Shown: piece after piece, positions 35,757 through 44,571 of the stretch
How the letters are laid out: the number at the start of each line of letters is the position of its first letter
Numbering within the stretch: the stretch's first letter is position 1
NCBI GenBank assembly: GCA_020072565.1
Contig: JAIQGI010000013.1
Location: 62,001 to 126,000 of the forward strand
Origin: Terriglobia bacterium
GTDB lineage: Bacteria; Acidobacteriota; UBA6911
Direction of reading: 5' to 3'
DNA length: 64,000 bases
The notes under the pieces: model-generated
Databases searched by the model: none
Told to the model about the DNA's origin: nothing
What the model saw: the letters and a program-made list of their open reading frames with translations, nothing else
Translations under genes and position numbers: made by a program

Positions 35757-36626
35757 ATGAACCTCGCAGCAGAGATATCCTCAGTTTCGAAATTCTATGG
35801 CAGTTTCAGGCTGCAGGATGTGAACCTGGCCGTTCCGGCTGGCAACATCCTCGGACTGATCGGACAGAACGGCGCCGGCAAGACTACTCTTTTCAAGTGT
35901 ATCCTGAACTTGATCGGTCGGGACTCCGGCAGCGTCCGGATGCCCGGCATCGGCCAGGACATCTCGTCGGAGAAGATTCGCGGCCTCGTAGGCTACGTCC
36001 CCGAGAGGCTCGCCTTCTACGAATGGATGACGGTCGATGCCGCCCTCCGGTTCACGTCGAAGTTCTACCCGAACTGGGACGCCGGGCGCTGCCGGGATCT
36101 GATGAGCAGATACGAACTGGATTCGGGCAAGAAAATCAAAGAGCTGTCTATGGGGATGCGAAAGAAACTGGGCCTTCTCCAGGCTCTGGCAATACAGCCC
36201 CGCCTGCTGATCCTCGATGAGCCGACATCAGGACTGGACCCGGTGATGAAATTTTATTTCCTGCAGGATTTGCGCCATGTCATCGACACCGGTGCGACCG
36301 GGGCGGTCATGATTTCCTCGCACAACCTGGACGAGGTCGAGCGTTTGGTGGACTCGATCGCGATTCTCAAGCTCGGCGTGCTGCGGTGTCACGAACCCAA
36401 ACGACGTTTTCTGGAGGCATGGCACAAGGTCGAGTTCACGCCGCCTGCGGAAGTGGATTGGGTGCGCGAGTTTGAGAACACGGCACATCCCATAGCCGCC
36501 AACCGGGCCATGTTCGTTACAAGGGAAGAAACAGGATATCTGACCCGGAAACTCGCGCTCCTCGGAGCAGGCGCAATTGAGGTAAGCCGCCCCAATCTGC
36601 AGGAGATATTCCTGCAGGTGGCGTGA
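35757..36626 (+). CDS. ABC transporter ATP-binding protein of the small-peptide locus
   Basis: A 289-residue ATPase. Walker A is GQNGAGKTT at 36-44, the signature is LSMGMRKK, Walker B is LLILDEPTSGLD and the H-loop is ISSHNLDEV. The C-terminal 80 residues form the extra domain of ABC-2-type exporters such as YtrB/BcrA-like proteins. It energises the permease encoded 13 bases downstream. About 190 bases separate it from the second peptide gene, where a weak GCCCGGT/ACCGGGG hairpin (35639-35667) could attenuate transcription. That would give more peptide than transporter. It may export or give immunity to the peptides. Confidence 0.9.
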   Translation: MNLAAEISSVSKFYGSFRLQDVNLAVPAGNILGLIGQNGAGKTTLFKCILNLIGRDSGSVRMPGIGQDISSEKIRGLVGYVPERLAFYEWMTVDAALRFTSKFYPNWDAGRCRDLMSRYELDSGKKIKELSMGMRKKLGLLQALAIQPRLLILDEPTSGLDPVMKFYFLQDLRHVIDTGATGAVMISSHNLDEVERLVDSIAILKLGVLRCHEPKRRFLEAWHKVEFTPPAEVDWVREFENTAHPIAANRAMFVTREETGYLTRKLALLGAGAIEVSRPNLQEIFLQVA

Positions 36627-36639
36627 AAGGAGGCATGCC

Positions 36640-37338
36640 GTGATCCGGACTCTGTTTTGGAAAGATGTCGTACAACATGCCCGGGGATTATTCGGGCTTG
36701 CCGCATCCGCGCTGGCGCTGCCGCTCGTCTTTGCCCTGCTCACCGGGTCAGGGAAGGATAGTGCAGGGTACGTCGGATTTGTGTTCGGCTATCTGGGTGT
36801 GAGCGCGCCGATGATGCTCGCGCAGTGGTTCATCGGCCAGGAGAAAATCAAAGGGACTTTCCGAGTGCTCAGACTGCTGCCCGTTTCCGGATTCCGCATC
36901 ATGATCACAAAATGCCTGGGCGCGATGCTGCTTTGCCTGATTCTGATCAACACCACGCTTGTCCTCGAACCTGCCGGGTGCCAGGCCTTGGGAATCGGAA
37001 TCGCCCAGCCCAGGGCAGCGCTTGTGCTGTGGACGAATACCGCAGCAGTGTTCTTCCTCGGCATCAGCATGGCGCTTTTTACGATACTCGACACTCGAAT
37101 CGCAATTCAGGCAGCTATCTGGACGCTCTGCGGCCTCATGATCCTGGGCTATGGGGCACAGAAATACCTGGGCAAACAGGATTTCAATGCCTTTACGGAG
37201 CGGGCCGGCCCGCTCGCAGGCAACATTGGCCTGCTCTGTGCGGCAGCGTTGCCGGTTGCTCTGGCGGCGCTCCTCCTGGTCGGTCTTTCGGCATGGTTTT
37301 TTGAGCGGAAAGAATGGGCTGACCTGGAGGAGGATTAA
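36640..37338 (+). CDS. ABC-2-type permease of the small-peptide locus
   Basis: A 232-residue membrane protein with six hydrophobic segments, starting at GTG with AAAGGAGG in front. The opening IRTLFWKDVVQHARGLFGLA and the cytosolic IKGTFRVLRLLPVSGFRIM loop are typical of short ABC-2 half-permeases paired with YtrB/BcrA-type ATPases. It would form a homodimeric channel with the preceding ATPase. No cargo peptidase domain is present, so peptide maturation, if it occurs, needs another protease. Confidence 0.82.
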   Translation: MIRTLFWKDVVQHARGLFGLAASALALPLVFALLTGSGKDSAGYVGFVFGYLGVSAPMMLAQWFIGQEKIKGTFRVLRLLPVSGFRIMITKCLGAMLLCLILINTTLVLEPAGCQALGIGIAQPRAALVLWTNTAAVFFLGISMALFTILDTRIAIQAAIWTLCGLMILGYGAQKYLGKQDFNAFTERAGPLAGNIGLLCAAALPVALAALLLVGLSAWFFERKEWADLEED

Positions 37339-37394
37339 ACACAGGAGCCGTCGCTCGGGCGCAGATCTGTCCCGGCGAAAGAGAGGGATGTCTG

Positions 37395-37574
37395 GTGCAT
37401 AATCGGGAACGCTTTGTTTACCTTTTCATCTTGGCAACGGGAGTGGTTCTGCTGCTGGGCGCACTGGCCGATCCTCCGCACGGATGGTGGCGGGCATTCC
37501 TTAACATCATCATCCCCATTTTACTGATCCTGGTATCCGCCTGGCGCATGACTGCCATCCGTAGTCGCCGATAG
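37395..37574 (+). CDS. 59-residue two-helix membrane protein
   Basis: A short gene 56 bases after the permease. It starts at GTG 37395 with GAGAGGG about eight bases upstream and ends at TAG 37574. Two hydrophobic helices (FVYLFILATGVVLLLGALA and LNIIIPILLILVSAW) flank a DPPHGWWRAF turn, with Arg-rich ends that fit an in-in topology. Similar in size to bacteriocin immunity proteins, but I recognise no family. Strand, spacing and ribosome-binding site make it a likely last gene of the peptide/ABC operon. Confidence 0.55.
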   Translation: MHNRERFVYLFILATGVVLLLGALADPPHGWWRAFLNIIIPILLILVSAWRMTAIRSRR

Positions 37575-37731
37575 ACCGGATTATTCATGAGTGATTGCCC
37601 AAAACAGATCTCTGGACGCCGACGGTTTTGATCTTGTCGGTGCGCAGAAGCTTTTGCCGTCCAACTTCATGAACCATTCAGGCCAGGTCGTGTGGGTCTC
37701 GCGATCTTCAGGATAGCCTGGAGTCGATATC

Positions 37732-38868
37732 CTACTGGTTCACGTGTACCACTTTCGCGGGCGAGAAACCGTTGAACCAGGTTGATGAAGCGTTGCTGTA
37801 GGCGCCTATGTTTTCGGAGAAGACCAGGTCGTCGAGCTCCAGGTCAGGCAGTTCTTCAGACTGAGAAATGGTGTCGAGCCCGTCGCAGGTTTGCCCGAAA
37901 ACCGCGCAGATTTCGGTCTTACCCTTCGTGAACGCCTTGAGGTGATACTGGCAGTGATCGAAGATGATGCCGGAAAAGGTGTGATAGACGCTGTCGTCGA
38001 TGAAGTAAGAAGTCTTGCCGTCCCGGACGGCTTTCCCGATGATCCGCGCGACCAGCGTGGCCGCTGTGGCCACGAAAAACCGGCCGGGCTCGGCGAGGAT
38101 TTGAATGTCTTCCGGGAACAACCGATCGATTTCCGCGTTGATCACTCTTGCCAGCGCGCTGAAGGGCTTGACATGCCGATCGTAGGCCACCGGAAAACCG
38201 CCGCCGATGTCGAGGATTTTGATCTCGTGGCCGCGGGCCTTGGCTTCCTTCATCACGGCGGCGGCCATATTCAGGGCCTGCACGAAGTTTTCGAAATTCG
38301 TACACTGGCTGCCGACGTGGAAGCTCAGTCCCTCGACCTCCAATCCGATGCGGAATGCCTCCAGGATCAGGTCCACCGCTTCACCGGGATCGCAGCCGAA
38401 CTTCGACGACAGCTCTACCATCGAGCCGGTGTTCGGTACGCGCAGCCGCAGCACCACGCCGGCGTGGGGCGCGTATTGTTTGATTTTGCGCAACTCGTTC
38501 ACGTTGTCGTAGGTGACCAGCGGTTTGTACTGGTCGAGAGCTTGGAGCGTTTCCTTGGTTTTCGTTGTGTTGGCGAAGATGATTTTGTCCCAGATGAAGT
38601 CCTGCTGTTCCTTGGGGGGGAGGTGCCTGATGTTTTCGTACACCAACATGAACTCCGGCAATGAGGCGACATCGAAGCTGGCGCCGGCCTCATAAAGGGT
38701 GCGCACAATCTCCGGCACGGGATTGGCCTTTACGGCGTAATAGGCCTGCACCTTGGGCAGATGCTTTTTATACTGCGCGTAGTTGGCGCGGATGATGTCG
38801 TGGTCAATGACCACCACAGGTGTGCCGTCGTCTTGGGCAATGGCTTGCAGCTGTCTCATTGTGGCCAT
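37732..38868 (-). CDS. Alanine-racemase-fold (class III) ornithine/lysine decarboxylase
   Basis: A 378-residue PLP enzyme that makes putrescine or cadaverine. PLP lysine Lys47 lies in AYYAVKANPVPE; SFHVGSQC and ILDIGGGFPV bind the cofactor phosphate; AEPGRFFVA follows. FGQTCDGLD (Cys328) is the active-site cysteine loop of eukaryotic-type ODC. I use ATG 38868 with GGAGG in front; the frame continues 44 codons upstream without similarity. It is downstream of the deoxyhypusine-synthase-like gene on the same strand and faces a polyamine context. Ornithine versus lysine preference cannot be read with confidence. Confidence 0.9.
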   Translation of the reverse strand: MATMRQLQAIAQDDGTPVVVIDHDIIRANYAQYKKHLPKVQAYYAVKANPVPEIVRTLYEAGASFDVASLPEFMLVYENIRHLPPKEQQDFIWDKIIFANTTKTKETLQALDQYKPLVTYDNVNELRKIKQYAPHAGVVLRLRVPNTGSMVELSSKFGCDPGEAVDLILEAFRIGLEVEGLSFHVGSQCTNFENFVQALNMAAAVMKEAKARGHEIKILDIGGGFPVAYDRHVKPFSALARVINAEIDRLFPEDIQILAEPGRFFVATAATLVARIIGKAVRDGKTSYFIDDSVYHTFSGIIFDHCQYHLKAFTKGKTEICAVFGQTCDGLDTISQSEELPDLELDDLVFSENIGAYSNASSTWFNGFSPAKVVHVNQ

Positions 38869-39002
38869 GCCAGCCTCCGAAATAAGGTCGCGGCCGGCCG
38901 ACGCGACCTGCATCCCCGCAGATAAGACATATTTCAATCTCAGGCCTGGCCGGGCCCGAATCATCGCAGCGCTGGGCGGCGCCGGGCCGCCGGCGCCCAC
39001 GT

Positions 39003-40214
39003 TCAGTCGAGAATCGGGTCAGAACCGTCGATCATCTTCACCTTGTTGTGGAGGAAATATTCCTTCGTCAGAGCCTTCATCATTTTGGCGCGCTGGTCGT
39101 AAAGGCGCCGCGGTTTTCGCGGCTTGTGCTTTGCCAGCGCATAGTGAGTAAGGATCGGCATTGCGATCGTGGTGTCGGTATAGCAAACCACGGCATCGGG
39201 CAGACGGTCCGGATCCACCTTTCCCCAGCTCACGGCCTCGCTCGGCGTGGCGCCGCTGAGACCTCCCGTGTCGGGGCGGGCGTCGGTCACTTGCAGGAAG
39301 TAGTCCTGGCCGTACTCCTTGATTCGGAGCACCTCCTGTATTTGGGGTTCGGTCTGGAGCATGAAGTTTTTGGGACTGCCGCCGCCCCAGAGGACCACAG
39401 CGCTCCTGCCCCCTGCGCGTTTGGCTGCAAGCACGAAGGCCGTGGTTTCGTTGACATCGATGGACGGATTGACACGCAGCTTGTTGCCGCGCAGTTGCAC
39501 GCCGGCCACATTCATGCCGATGGTCGAATCACCAGGCGAGGACGTGTAGCACGGAACACCTGCGCGATATGCGGCAGCCAGCACGGACACGTCTCTGAGG
39601 CCGGCCGTGCGTTCCCATTCGGCCGCATATTTGCCCAGCAGGTGATGAAGCTCGGCGGAGCCCATTTCCTTCTGGAATTCCGGCTGGATGAGAATGCTGC
39701 GCAGGATCTCATCGGTGGCCATCAGACAGTCGCTGTATCCGAGCAGCACGTCATACACTCGGACGATGTCATTGTTGCGCAGGTCAGTGTCGTCCATCTT
39801 GAAACTGCCGACGCGCACAGGGTAGTTCAAAGCGAAATGGAGGTCGTGATAGAGGTTTGCACCGGTGGAGACGATCCAGTCGACGAAACCGGCCTTGATG
39901 AGCGGTACGATGGAGGAGCAACCGAGGCCTGCCGGAGTGAGAGCGCCCGAGAGGCTCATCCCCACGGTCACATCCGGCTCGAGCATCTTCTGAACGAACA
40001 GCTGGCAGCCCTCTTTCAACCGCGCCGAGTTGTATGCGAGAAAAGCCTCATCCACGAGGTCAGCGAGCTTTTCCCTCCCCGTAAGGTTTTGGGGCAGGAT
40101 GCGTTTTCCCGACATATACTTGTCCCGGTGAGGGCACTTCTTCTTTCTCATCCAGTCCGGCATCTCCGTAAGGTCTTCACGGTAGCGCCGCTGTGTCTTT
40201 TGAGCTTTCGCCAT
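39003..40214 (-). CDS. Deoxyhypusine-synthase-like protein
   Basis: A 403-residue NAD-dependent enzyme of the deoxyhypusine synthase family. Visible motifs are [47 protein letters not shown] and SEAVSWGKV with Lys332 at the position of the catalytic lysine of eukaryotic DHS. Bacteria lack eIF5A, so the bacterial versions are thought to use spermidine and another amine, for example to make homospermidine, rather than modify a protein. Its pairing with an ornithine/lysine decarboxylase and divergent agmatine deiminase supports a small-molecule polyamine role. Start ATG 40214, weak ribosome-binding site. Confidence 0.85.
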   Translation of the reverse strand: MAKAQKTQRRYREDLTEMPDWMRKKKCPHRDKYMSGKRILPQNLTGREKLADLVDEAFLAYNSARLKEGCQLFVQKMLEPDVTVGMSLSGALTPAGLGCSSIVPLIKAGFVDWIVSTGANLYHDLHFALNYPVRVGSFKMDDTDLRNNDIVRVYDVLLGYSDCLMATDEILRSILIQPEFQKEMGSAELHHLLGKYAAEWERTAGLRDVSVLAAAYRAGVPCYTSSPGDSTIGMNVAGVQLRGNKLRVNPSIDVNETTAFVLAAKRAGGRSAVVLWGGGSPKNFMLQTEPQIQEVLRIKEYGQDYFLQVTDARPDTGGLSGATPSEAVSWGKVDPDRLPDAVVCYTDTTIAMPILTHYALAKHKPRKPRRLYDQRAKMMKALTKEYFLHNKVKMIDGSDPILD

Positions 40215-40337
40215 AGTTCCAATCCATTTTCTCGCGCACGCAAGACCGGTGCGGCACGCATTGTCGACAAGATCCGGGCGGGATTAGACTAGCACAGCTG
40301 ACCGGCCGGGAAAAGCAGGCGCAAGGTCTTGCCGCGC

Positions 40338-40380
40338 ATTTCGCGGAACGCAAGAATTATCTTCGCGCGTTCCGTGAAAT
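40338..40380. promoter_or_regulatory. Imperfect 14-bp inverted repeat in the divergent polyamine promoter region
   Basis: ATTTCGCGGAACGC (40338-40351) and GCGTTCCGTGAAAT (40367-40380) are complementary at 13 of 14 positions with a 15-base loop. It lies between the divergent starts at 40214 and 40423, so it may act as an operator or be one more spacer dyad. Confidence 0.45.
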
Positions 40381-40422
40381 TATCCGTGGCAAGTTCGGGC
40401 GCGGCGCATTATCCTCCAATCG

Positions 40423-41553
40423 ATGCCTATGCCGAAAGCACATGCCATCAAGAATCCGGCACCCGCGGCGCTTGGTTTTTCGATGCCGGCGGAGTGGGAA
40501 CCACACGAGGCTACCTGGCTGGCCTGGCCGCACAATCCCACCGATTGGCCGGATAAGCTCGACACCATTCGCTGGGTTTATGGCGAGATCGTGCGCAGGA
40601 TCGTGCCGGGCGAAATCGTGCGCATGCTGGTCAATTCAAAAACCGAGGAAAAACTGGGTCTACGGCACCTTAAGCGCGCCGGAGCCGATGTGAGCCGCGT
40701 GGAGTTCATCGTGCACCCCACCAACCGCAGTTGGACGCGCGACAGCGGTCCCATTTTTGTGCGGCGGCGCGACAGCAGGAAGCCGGAGACGGCGATCGTC
40801 CATTTTCACTTCAACGCCTGGGCCAAATATCCCGACTGGCAGAAGGACCGCCGTGTGCCGGAAACCGCAGCAAGACGGCTGGCGAAGCGGCTGTTCGACG
40901 CACGGTCCCAGGGGCGCCGTTTCGTCCTGGAAGGAGGCGGCATCGATGTCAACGGTCGCGGCACCCTGCTGACGACGGCAGAATGCTACCTCGACTCGAC
41001 GACGCAGGTGCGGAATCCGGGACTGGACCGAAATGACATCGAGATCGCGCTCAAGGAAAATCTCGGCGTGACCAATATCTTCTGGCTCGGCGGCGGCGTG
41101 GCGGGCGACGACACCCACGGACACGTCGATGATGTCTGCCGCTTCGTGAACCCAAACACGTTGATCCTCATTAAGGAAGATGATCCTGGAGACGCCAATT
41201 ACCGTTCGCTCGCAGAGAACTGGGAGCGGATTCAGGATCTCAGACTCGAGGACGGCTCAAAGCCCGAGATTGTGGCGCTGCCGACGCCGGAAGCTGTCTT
41301 TTTCGATGGTGACCGGATGCCGGCCAGCTATGCCAACTTTTATATCTCCAACGCGGCGGTGCTCGTGCCCACTTTCAACGACCCGAAGGACCGCATCGCG
41401 CTCGGCATTCTGAGTGAACTCTTCCGGGACCGCCCCGTGATCGGCATCCACGCCGTCGATCTCGTGCTCGGGTTCGGCACGCTGCATTGCCTCACCCAAC
41501 AACAGCCGGCAGAGTGCTCAACAAAACAAAATTGCTTGCTGCCTCCATGTTGA
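40423..41553 (+). CDS. aguA: Agmatine deiminase
   Basis: A 376-residue guanidino-group-modifying enzyme that turns agmatine into N-carbamoylputrescine and ammonia. The pentein-fold motifs are clear: MPAEWEPHEATWLAWPHN, NRSWTRDSGPIFV, FVLEGGGIDVNGRGTLLTT, GDDTHGHVDDVCRF with the catalytic His, and FGTLHCLTQQQP with nucleophile Cys356. The next enzyme of the pathway, N-carbamoylputrescine amidase (AguB), is not in the window. The ribosome-binding site is weak. It is divergent from the DHS-like gene and 18 bases upstream of the propeller-phosphoesterase. Confidence 0.92.
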   Translation: MPMPKAHAIKNPAPAALGFSMPAEWEPHEATWLAWPHNPTDWPDKLDTIRWVYGEIVRRIVPGEIVRMLVNSKTEEKLGLRHLKRAGADVSRVEFIVHPTNRSWTRDSGPIFVRRRDSRKPETAIVHFHFNAWAKYPDWQKDRRVPETAARRLAKRLFDARSQGRRFVLEGGGIDVNGRGTLLTTAECYLDSTTQVRNPGLDRNDIEIALKENLGVTNIFWLGGGVAGDDTHGHVDDVCRFVNPNTLILIKEDDPGDANYRSLAENWERIQDLRLEDGSKPEIVALPTPEAVFFDGDRMPASYANFYISNAAVLVPTFNDPKDRIALGILSELFRDRPVIGIHAVDLVLGFGTLHCLTQQQPAECSTKQNCLLPPC

Positions 41554-41571
41554 ATGGTCTAACTTCACCCG

Positions 41572-44280
41572 ATGCCAAGATGCAAATCAATTAACTCACG
41601 CGCGGCCGTTCTGCGGGCTGGCCTGCTGGCGGTTGTTGCTTTGAGCATTCCACTCGCCGGCGCGCAAAAGAACCCGCAGTCACCCCGCGAACCGGTCGGC
41701 CGCCTCGCTCCCAACCGCTTCTACACGCCGGTGAATCAAATCCTCACCCCGGTCGGCATCCAGTTCGACTTGCCTGGACTCAGGCCGCAAGCTCTGGCAC
41801 TCAGCAGGGATGGCAGACTTCTAGTCGCAGCCGGCCTGACACATGAACTGATCGTGCTCGATCCCGTCAGGGGCACAATACGCCAACGCCTGGCCTTGCC
41901 GTCGGATGCGCAAAAAGTGCCGCTTCCCGAGCCGGACAAGCAGGGCCAAGTCAGTTTTACGGGTCTCATTTTCTCTCCGGACGGGTCCCGTCTCTATCTG
42001 GCGAACGTAAACGGCAGCATCGAAGTATTTGCTGTGCGCAAGGACGGGAACATCGCGGGACAGTCGGCTATAGCGCTTCCGGCCGCCGCTGCCCCGCGAC
42101 GCAAGGAAGAGATTCCTTCCGGCCTCGCGGTCTCCCCTGATGGCAAGCGGCTGTACGTTTGCGGCAACCTGTCAAACCGTTTGCTGGAATTGGACGTGGC
42201 GGCCGGGGTGGTCTTGCGCACATGGTATGTCGGAGTAGCACCATACGACGTCGTGCTGGCGGGCGGCAAGGCCTACGTGAGCAACTGGGGCGGCCGCCGC
42301 CCCGATGTCGATAGCGTCACCGGTCCCGCCGGTCAGGGCACTCTGGTGCGCGTGGATCCGTTGCGCTACATCGCGAACGAAGGATCGGTCTCGGTCATCG
42401 ACCTTGGGAGCGCGGCGGCCGCCCCCGCCGTACCCCAAGAGGCAAGGGATATCCTCGTCGGCCTGCACGCATCGGCAATCGCGGTGTCTCCAGACGGACG
42501 CCATGTCGTGGTAGCCAACTCCGGCAGCGATACACTCAGTGTCATCGACGCCCAGGCGGATCGTGTCGTCGAGACGATCTGCGCACGTCAGAACCCGGCG
42601 GATCTTTTCGGCGCGCAACCTGACGCCCTGGCCTTCGACAAGTCAGGGAAAAAGCTCTTCGCATGCAACAGCACTCAGAACGCCGTCGCAGTTTTCAGCT
42701 TCAATCCGGGCAGGTCGAAGCTGCTTGGATTGATCCCTGTCGGTTGGTTCCCCGGCGCCATTGTGCACGACGCCGGACGGAATTCGCTTTACGTCGCCAA
42801 CATCAAGGGCCTCAGCTGGGGCCGGCCGCGGAAGTCGAATGGCGAACCTGAATTCAACTCATACCAGTACCACGGCTCGATCTCGCTGGTGCCGTTGACG
42901 TCGCTGTCCAACCTTGTGACTTACACCGGCACCGCGCTGTCAAACATGCGTTACCCGCTGCTGAAGCAGGCCGCGCTGCCCCCACGTCCCGGCCAGCCGC
43001 CGCGGCCTGTTCCCGAGCGCGCAGGCGAGCCGAGCGTGTTCCAACACGTCGTTTACATTATCAAGGAGAACCGCACCTACGACCAGGTGCTCGGCGACGT
43101 CCAGGAAGGCAACGGTGATCCGGAACTCTGCGTTTTCGGCGAGAGCATCACTCCGAACCAGCACAAGATGGTGCGCGACTATGTCCTGCTGGACAATACT
43201 TATTGCTCCGGCATCCTCAGCGCCGACGGGCACCAGTGGGCCGACACGGCGATCGCCACAGACTACATGGAGAAATCCTTTGCCGGATTCCCGCGCAGTT
43301 ATCCGGATGGCATGGCCGACAATGAGGTCGATGCGCTGGCATACTCGCCCGCGGGCTTCATATGGGACAATGCCCTGGCGCACGGCCGCACGCTGCGCAA
43401 CTACGGCGAGTTTGCTATCACGCGGAAGAATTGGAAGGATAAAACGCGCAAGGGCGAACCGCACTTCCTCGACCACTACCGCGAATTCATCGCGGGCACC
43501 GACACCATCGCGCTCTGGAGCGAACCAGGCATCGAATCGCTTCGGCCCTATACCTTGACCAGCACCGTGGGGTGGGACATGGACGTGCCGGACGTGTTTC
43601 GGGCGGCTCAATTCATCCAGGAACTGGGAGAGTTTGAGCGCACCGGCACGTTCCCCAACCTCGTGATCATCTGTCTGCCGAACGATCACACCAGCGGAAC
43701 GAAGGCCGGCACCCCCACACCGGCCGCACAGGTGGCCGACAACGACCTTGCCTTTGGCCGGATCGTCGAGGCTCTGAGCCACAGCCGGTTCTGGCGGGAG
43801 ACCTGCATCCTGGGCATTGAGGACGATCCGCAGGCCGGCTGGGACCACGTGAGCGGATACCGCACGACGGCCTACGTCATCAGCCCCTACACCAGGCGCG
43901 GCCAGGTCATCAGCACGCAATACAACCAGACCAGCCTGCTGCGCACCATCGAGCTGGTCCTCGGCCTGCCGCCGATGAACCAGCTCGATGCCACCGCTAC
44001 GCCGATGTCGGATTGCTTCATGAACACGCCCGACCTTACACCGTTTGTGGCGTTGAAGAACAACATTCCGCTCGATCAGATGAACCCTGATCCGAAGCGG
44101 GTGTCCGATCCACTGCTGCGCCGATATGCTTATGCCTCGGCGCGCCTGCCGTTGGACCGCGTGGACCAGTGCCCGGAAGATCTGCTCAACCGGATCCTCT
44201 GGCACGCAATGAAGGGCCCGCACACGCCGTATCCTGTGTGGTCAGTGCGGGCCGTGAAAGATGACGACCGGCGGGATTAG
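41572..44280 (+). CDS. Secreted YncE-like beta-propeller / phosphoesterase bifunctional protein
   Basis: A 902-residue exported protein with a signal peptide to about residue 31. Residues about 60-470 are YVTN-type propeller repeats (ALALSRDGRLLVAAG, IFSPDGSRLYLANVNGSIEV, AIAVSPDGRHVVVANSGSDT). Residues about 490-870 are a phosphoesterase domain (FQHVVYIIKENRTYDQVLGD, LPNDHTSGT, EDDPQAGWDHVSGYRT), the alkaline-phosphatase superfamily relative of phospholipase C. Such fusions are common in secreted proteomes of Acidobacteria and Bacteroidetes. Likely acts on a phosphate ester outside the cytoplasm; substrate unknown. It lies between polyamine genes but no functional link is evident. Confidence 0.85.
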   Translation: MPRCKSINSRAAVLRAGLLAVVALSIPLAGAQKNPQSPREPVGRLAPNRFYTPVNQILTPVGIQFDLPGLRPQALALSRDGRLLVAAGLTHELIVLDPVRGTIRQRLALPSDAQKVPLPEPDKQGQVSFTGLIFSPDGSRLYLANVNGSIEVFAVRKDGNIAGQSAIALPAAAAPRRKEEIPSGLAVSPDGKRLYVCGNLSNRLLELDVAAGVVLRTWYVGVAPYDVVLAGGKAYVSNWGGRRPDVDSVTGPAGQGTLVRVDPLRYIANEGSVSVIDLGSAAAAPAVPQEARDILVGLHASAIAVSPDGRHVVVANSGSDTLSVIDAQADRVVETICARQNPADLFGAQPDALAFDKSGKKLFACNSTQNAVAVFSFNPGRSKLLGLIPVGWFPGAIVHDAGRNSLYVANIKGLSWGRPRKSNGEPEFNSYQYHGSISLVPLTSLSNLVTYTGTALSNMRYPLLKQAALPPRPGQPPRPVPERAGEPSVFQHVVYIIKENRTYDQVLGDVQEGNGDPELCVFGESITPNQHKMVRDYVLLDNTYCSGILSADGHQWADTAIATDYMEKSFAGFPRSYPDGMADNEVDALAYSPAGFIWDNALAHGRTLRNYGEFAITRKNWKDKTRKGEPHFLDHYREFIAGTDTIALWSEPGIESLRPYTLTSTVGWDMDVPDVFRAAQFIQELGEFERTGTFPNLVIICLPNDHTSGTKAGTPTPAAQVADNDLAFGRIVEALSHSRFWRETCILGIEDDPQAGWDHVSGYRTTAYVISPYTRRGQVISTQYNQTSLLRTIELVLGLPPMNQLDATATPMSDCFMNTPDLTPFVALKNNIPLDQMNPDPKRVSDPLLRRYAYASARLPLDRVDQCPEDLLNRILWHAMKGPHTPYPVWSVRAVKDDDRRD

Positions 44281-44571
44281 GAGCCCTCGCGTGCCCTGCA
44301 ATTCAGCGCAGTGGGCTGCGGTTGCCCGTCGGAAACAGGCGCTTACAATCTCGCGCCCTGCATGCCGGATAAACCGCGGTTCTTTTGCTGCCGCCATGGT
44401 ACGCCGAGTCTCCCGTCCTGCAGGTTCCGCCGGGCCACTGAGACCTATCGCAGCCGGCTGGAGATCGAAGGGGTTTCGCTTCCCTCGGAAATGTGGTATG
44501 AGATCGTTCGCACTCAGAAGTTTTGCATTTATTTAACATCGGGTTCTACCGTCGGGAGTTACCATCACCTC
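44281..44571. other. Spacer upstream of the spermidine-synthase-like fusion
   Basis: About 290 bases, open in the same frame as the fusion gene but with atypical, Cys/Arg-rich translation and no family match. No hairpin or promoter stands out. Confidence 0.4.

Noticed and set aside
44311-44571. N-terminal extension of the spermidine-synthase-like fusion
   Set aside because: Cys/Arg-rich translation unlike any membrane-protein start; similarity begins after ATG 44572.
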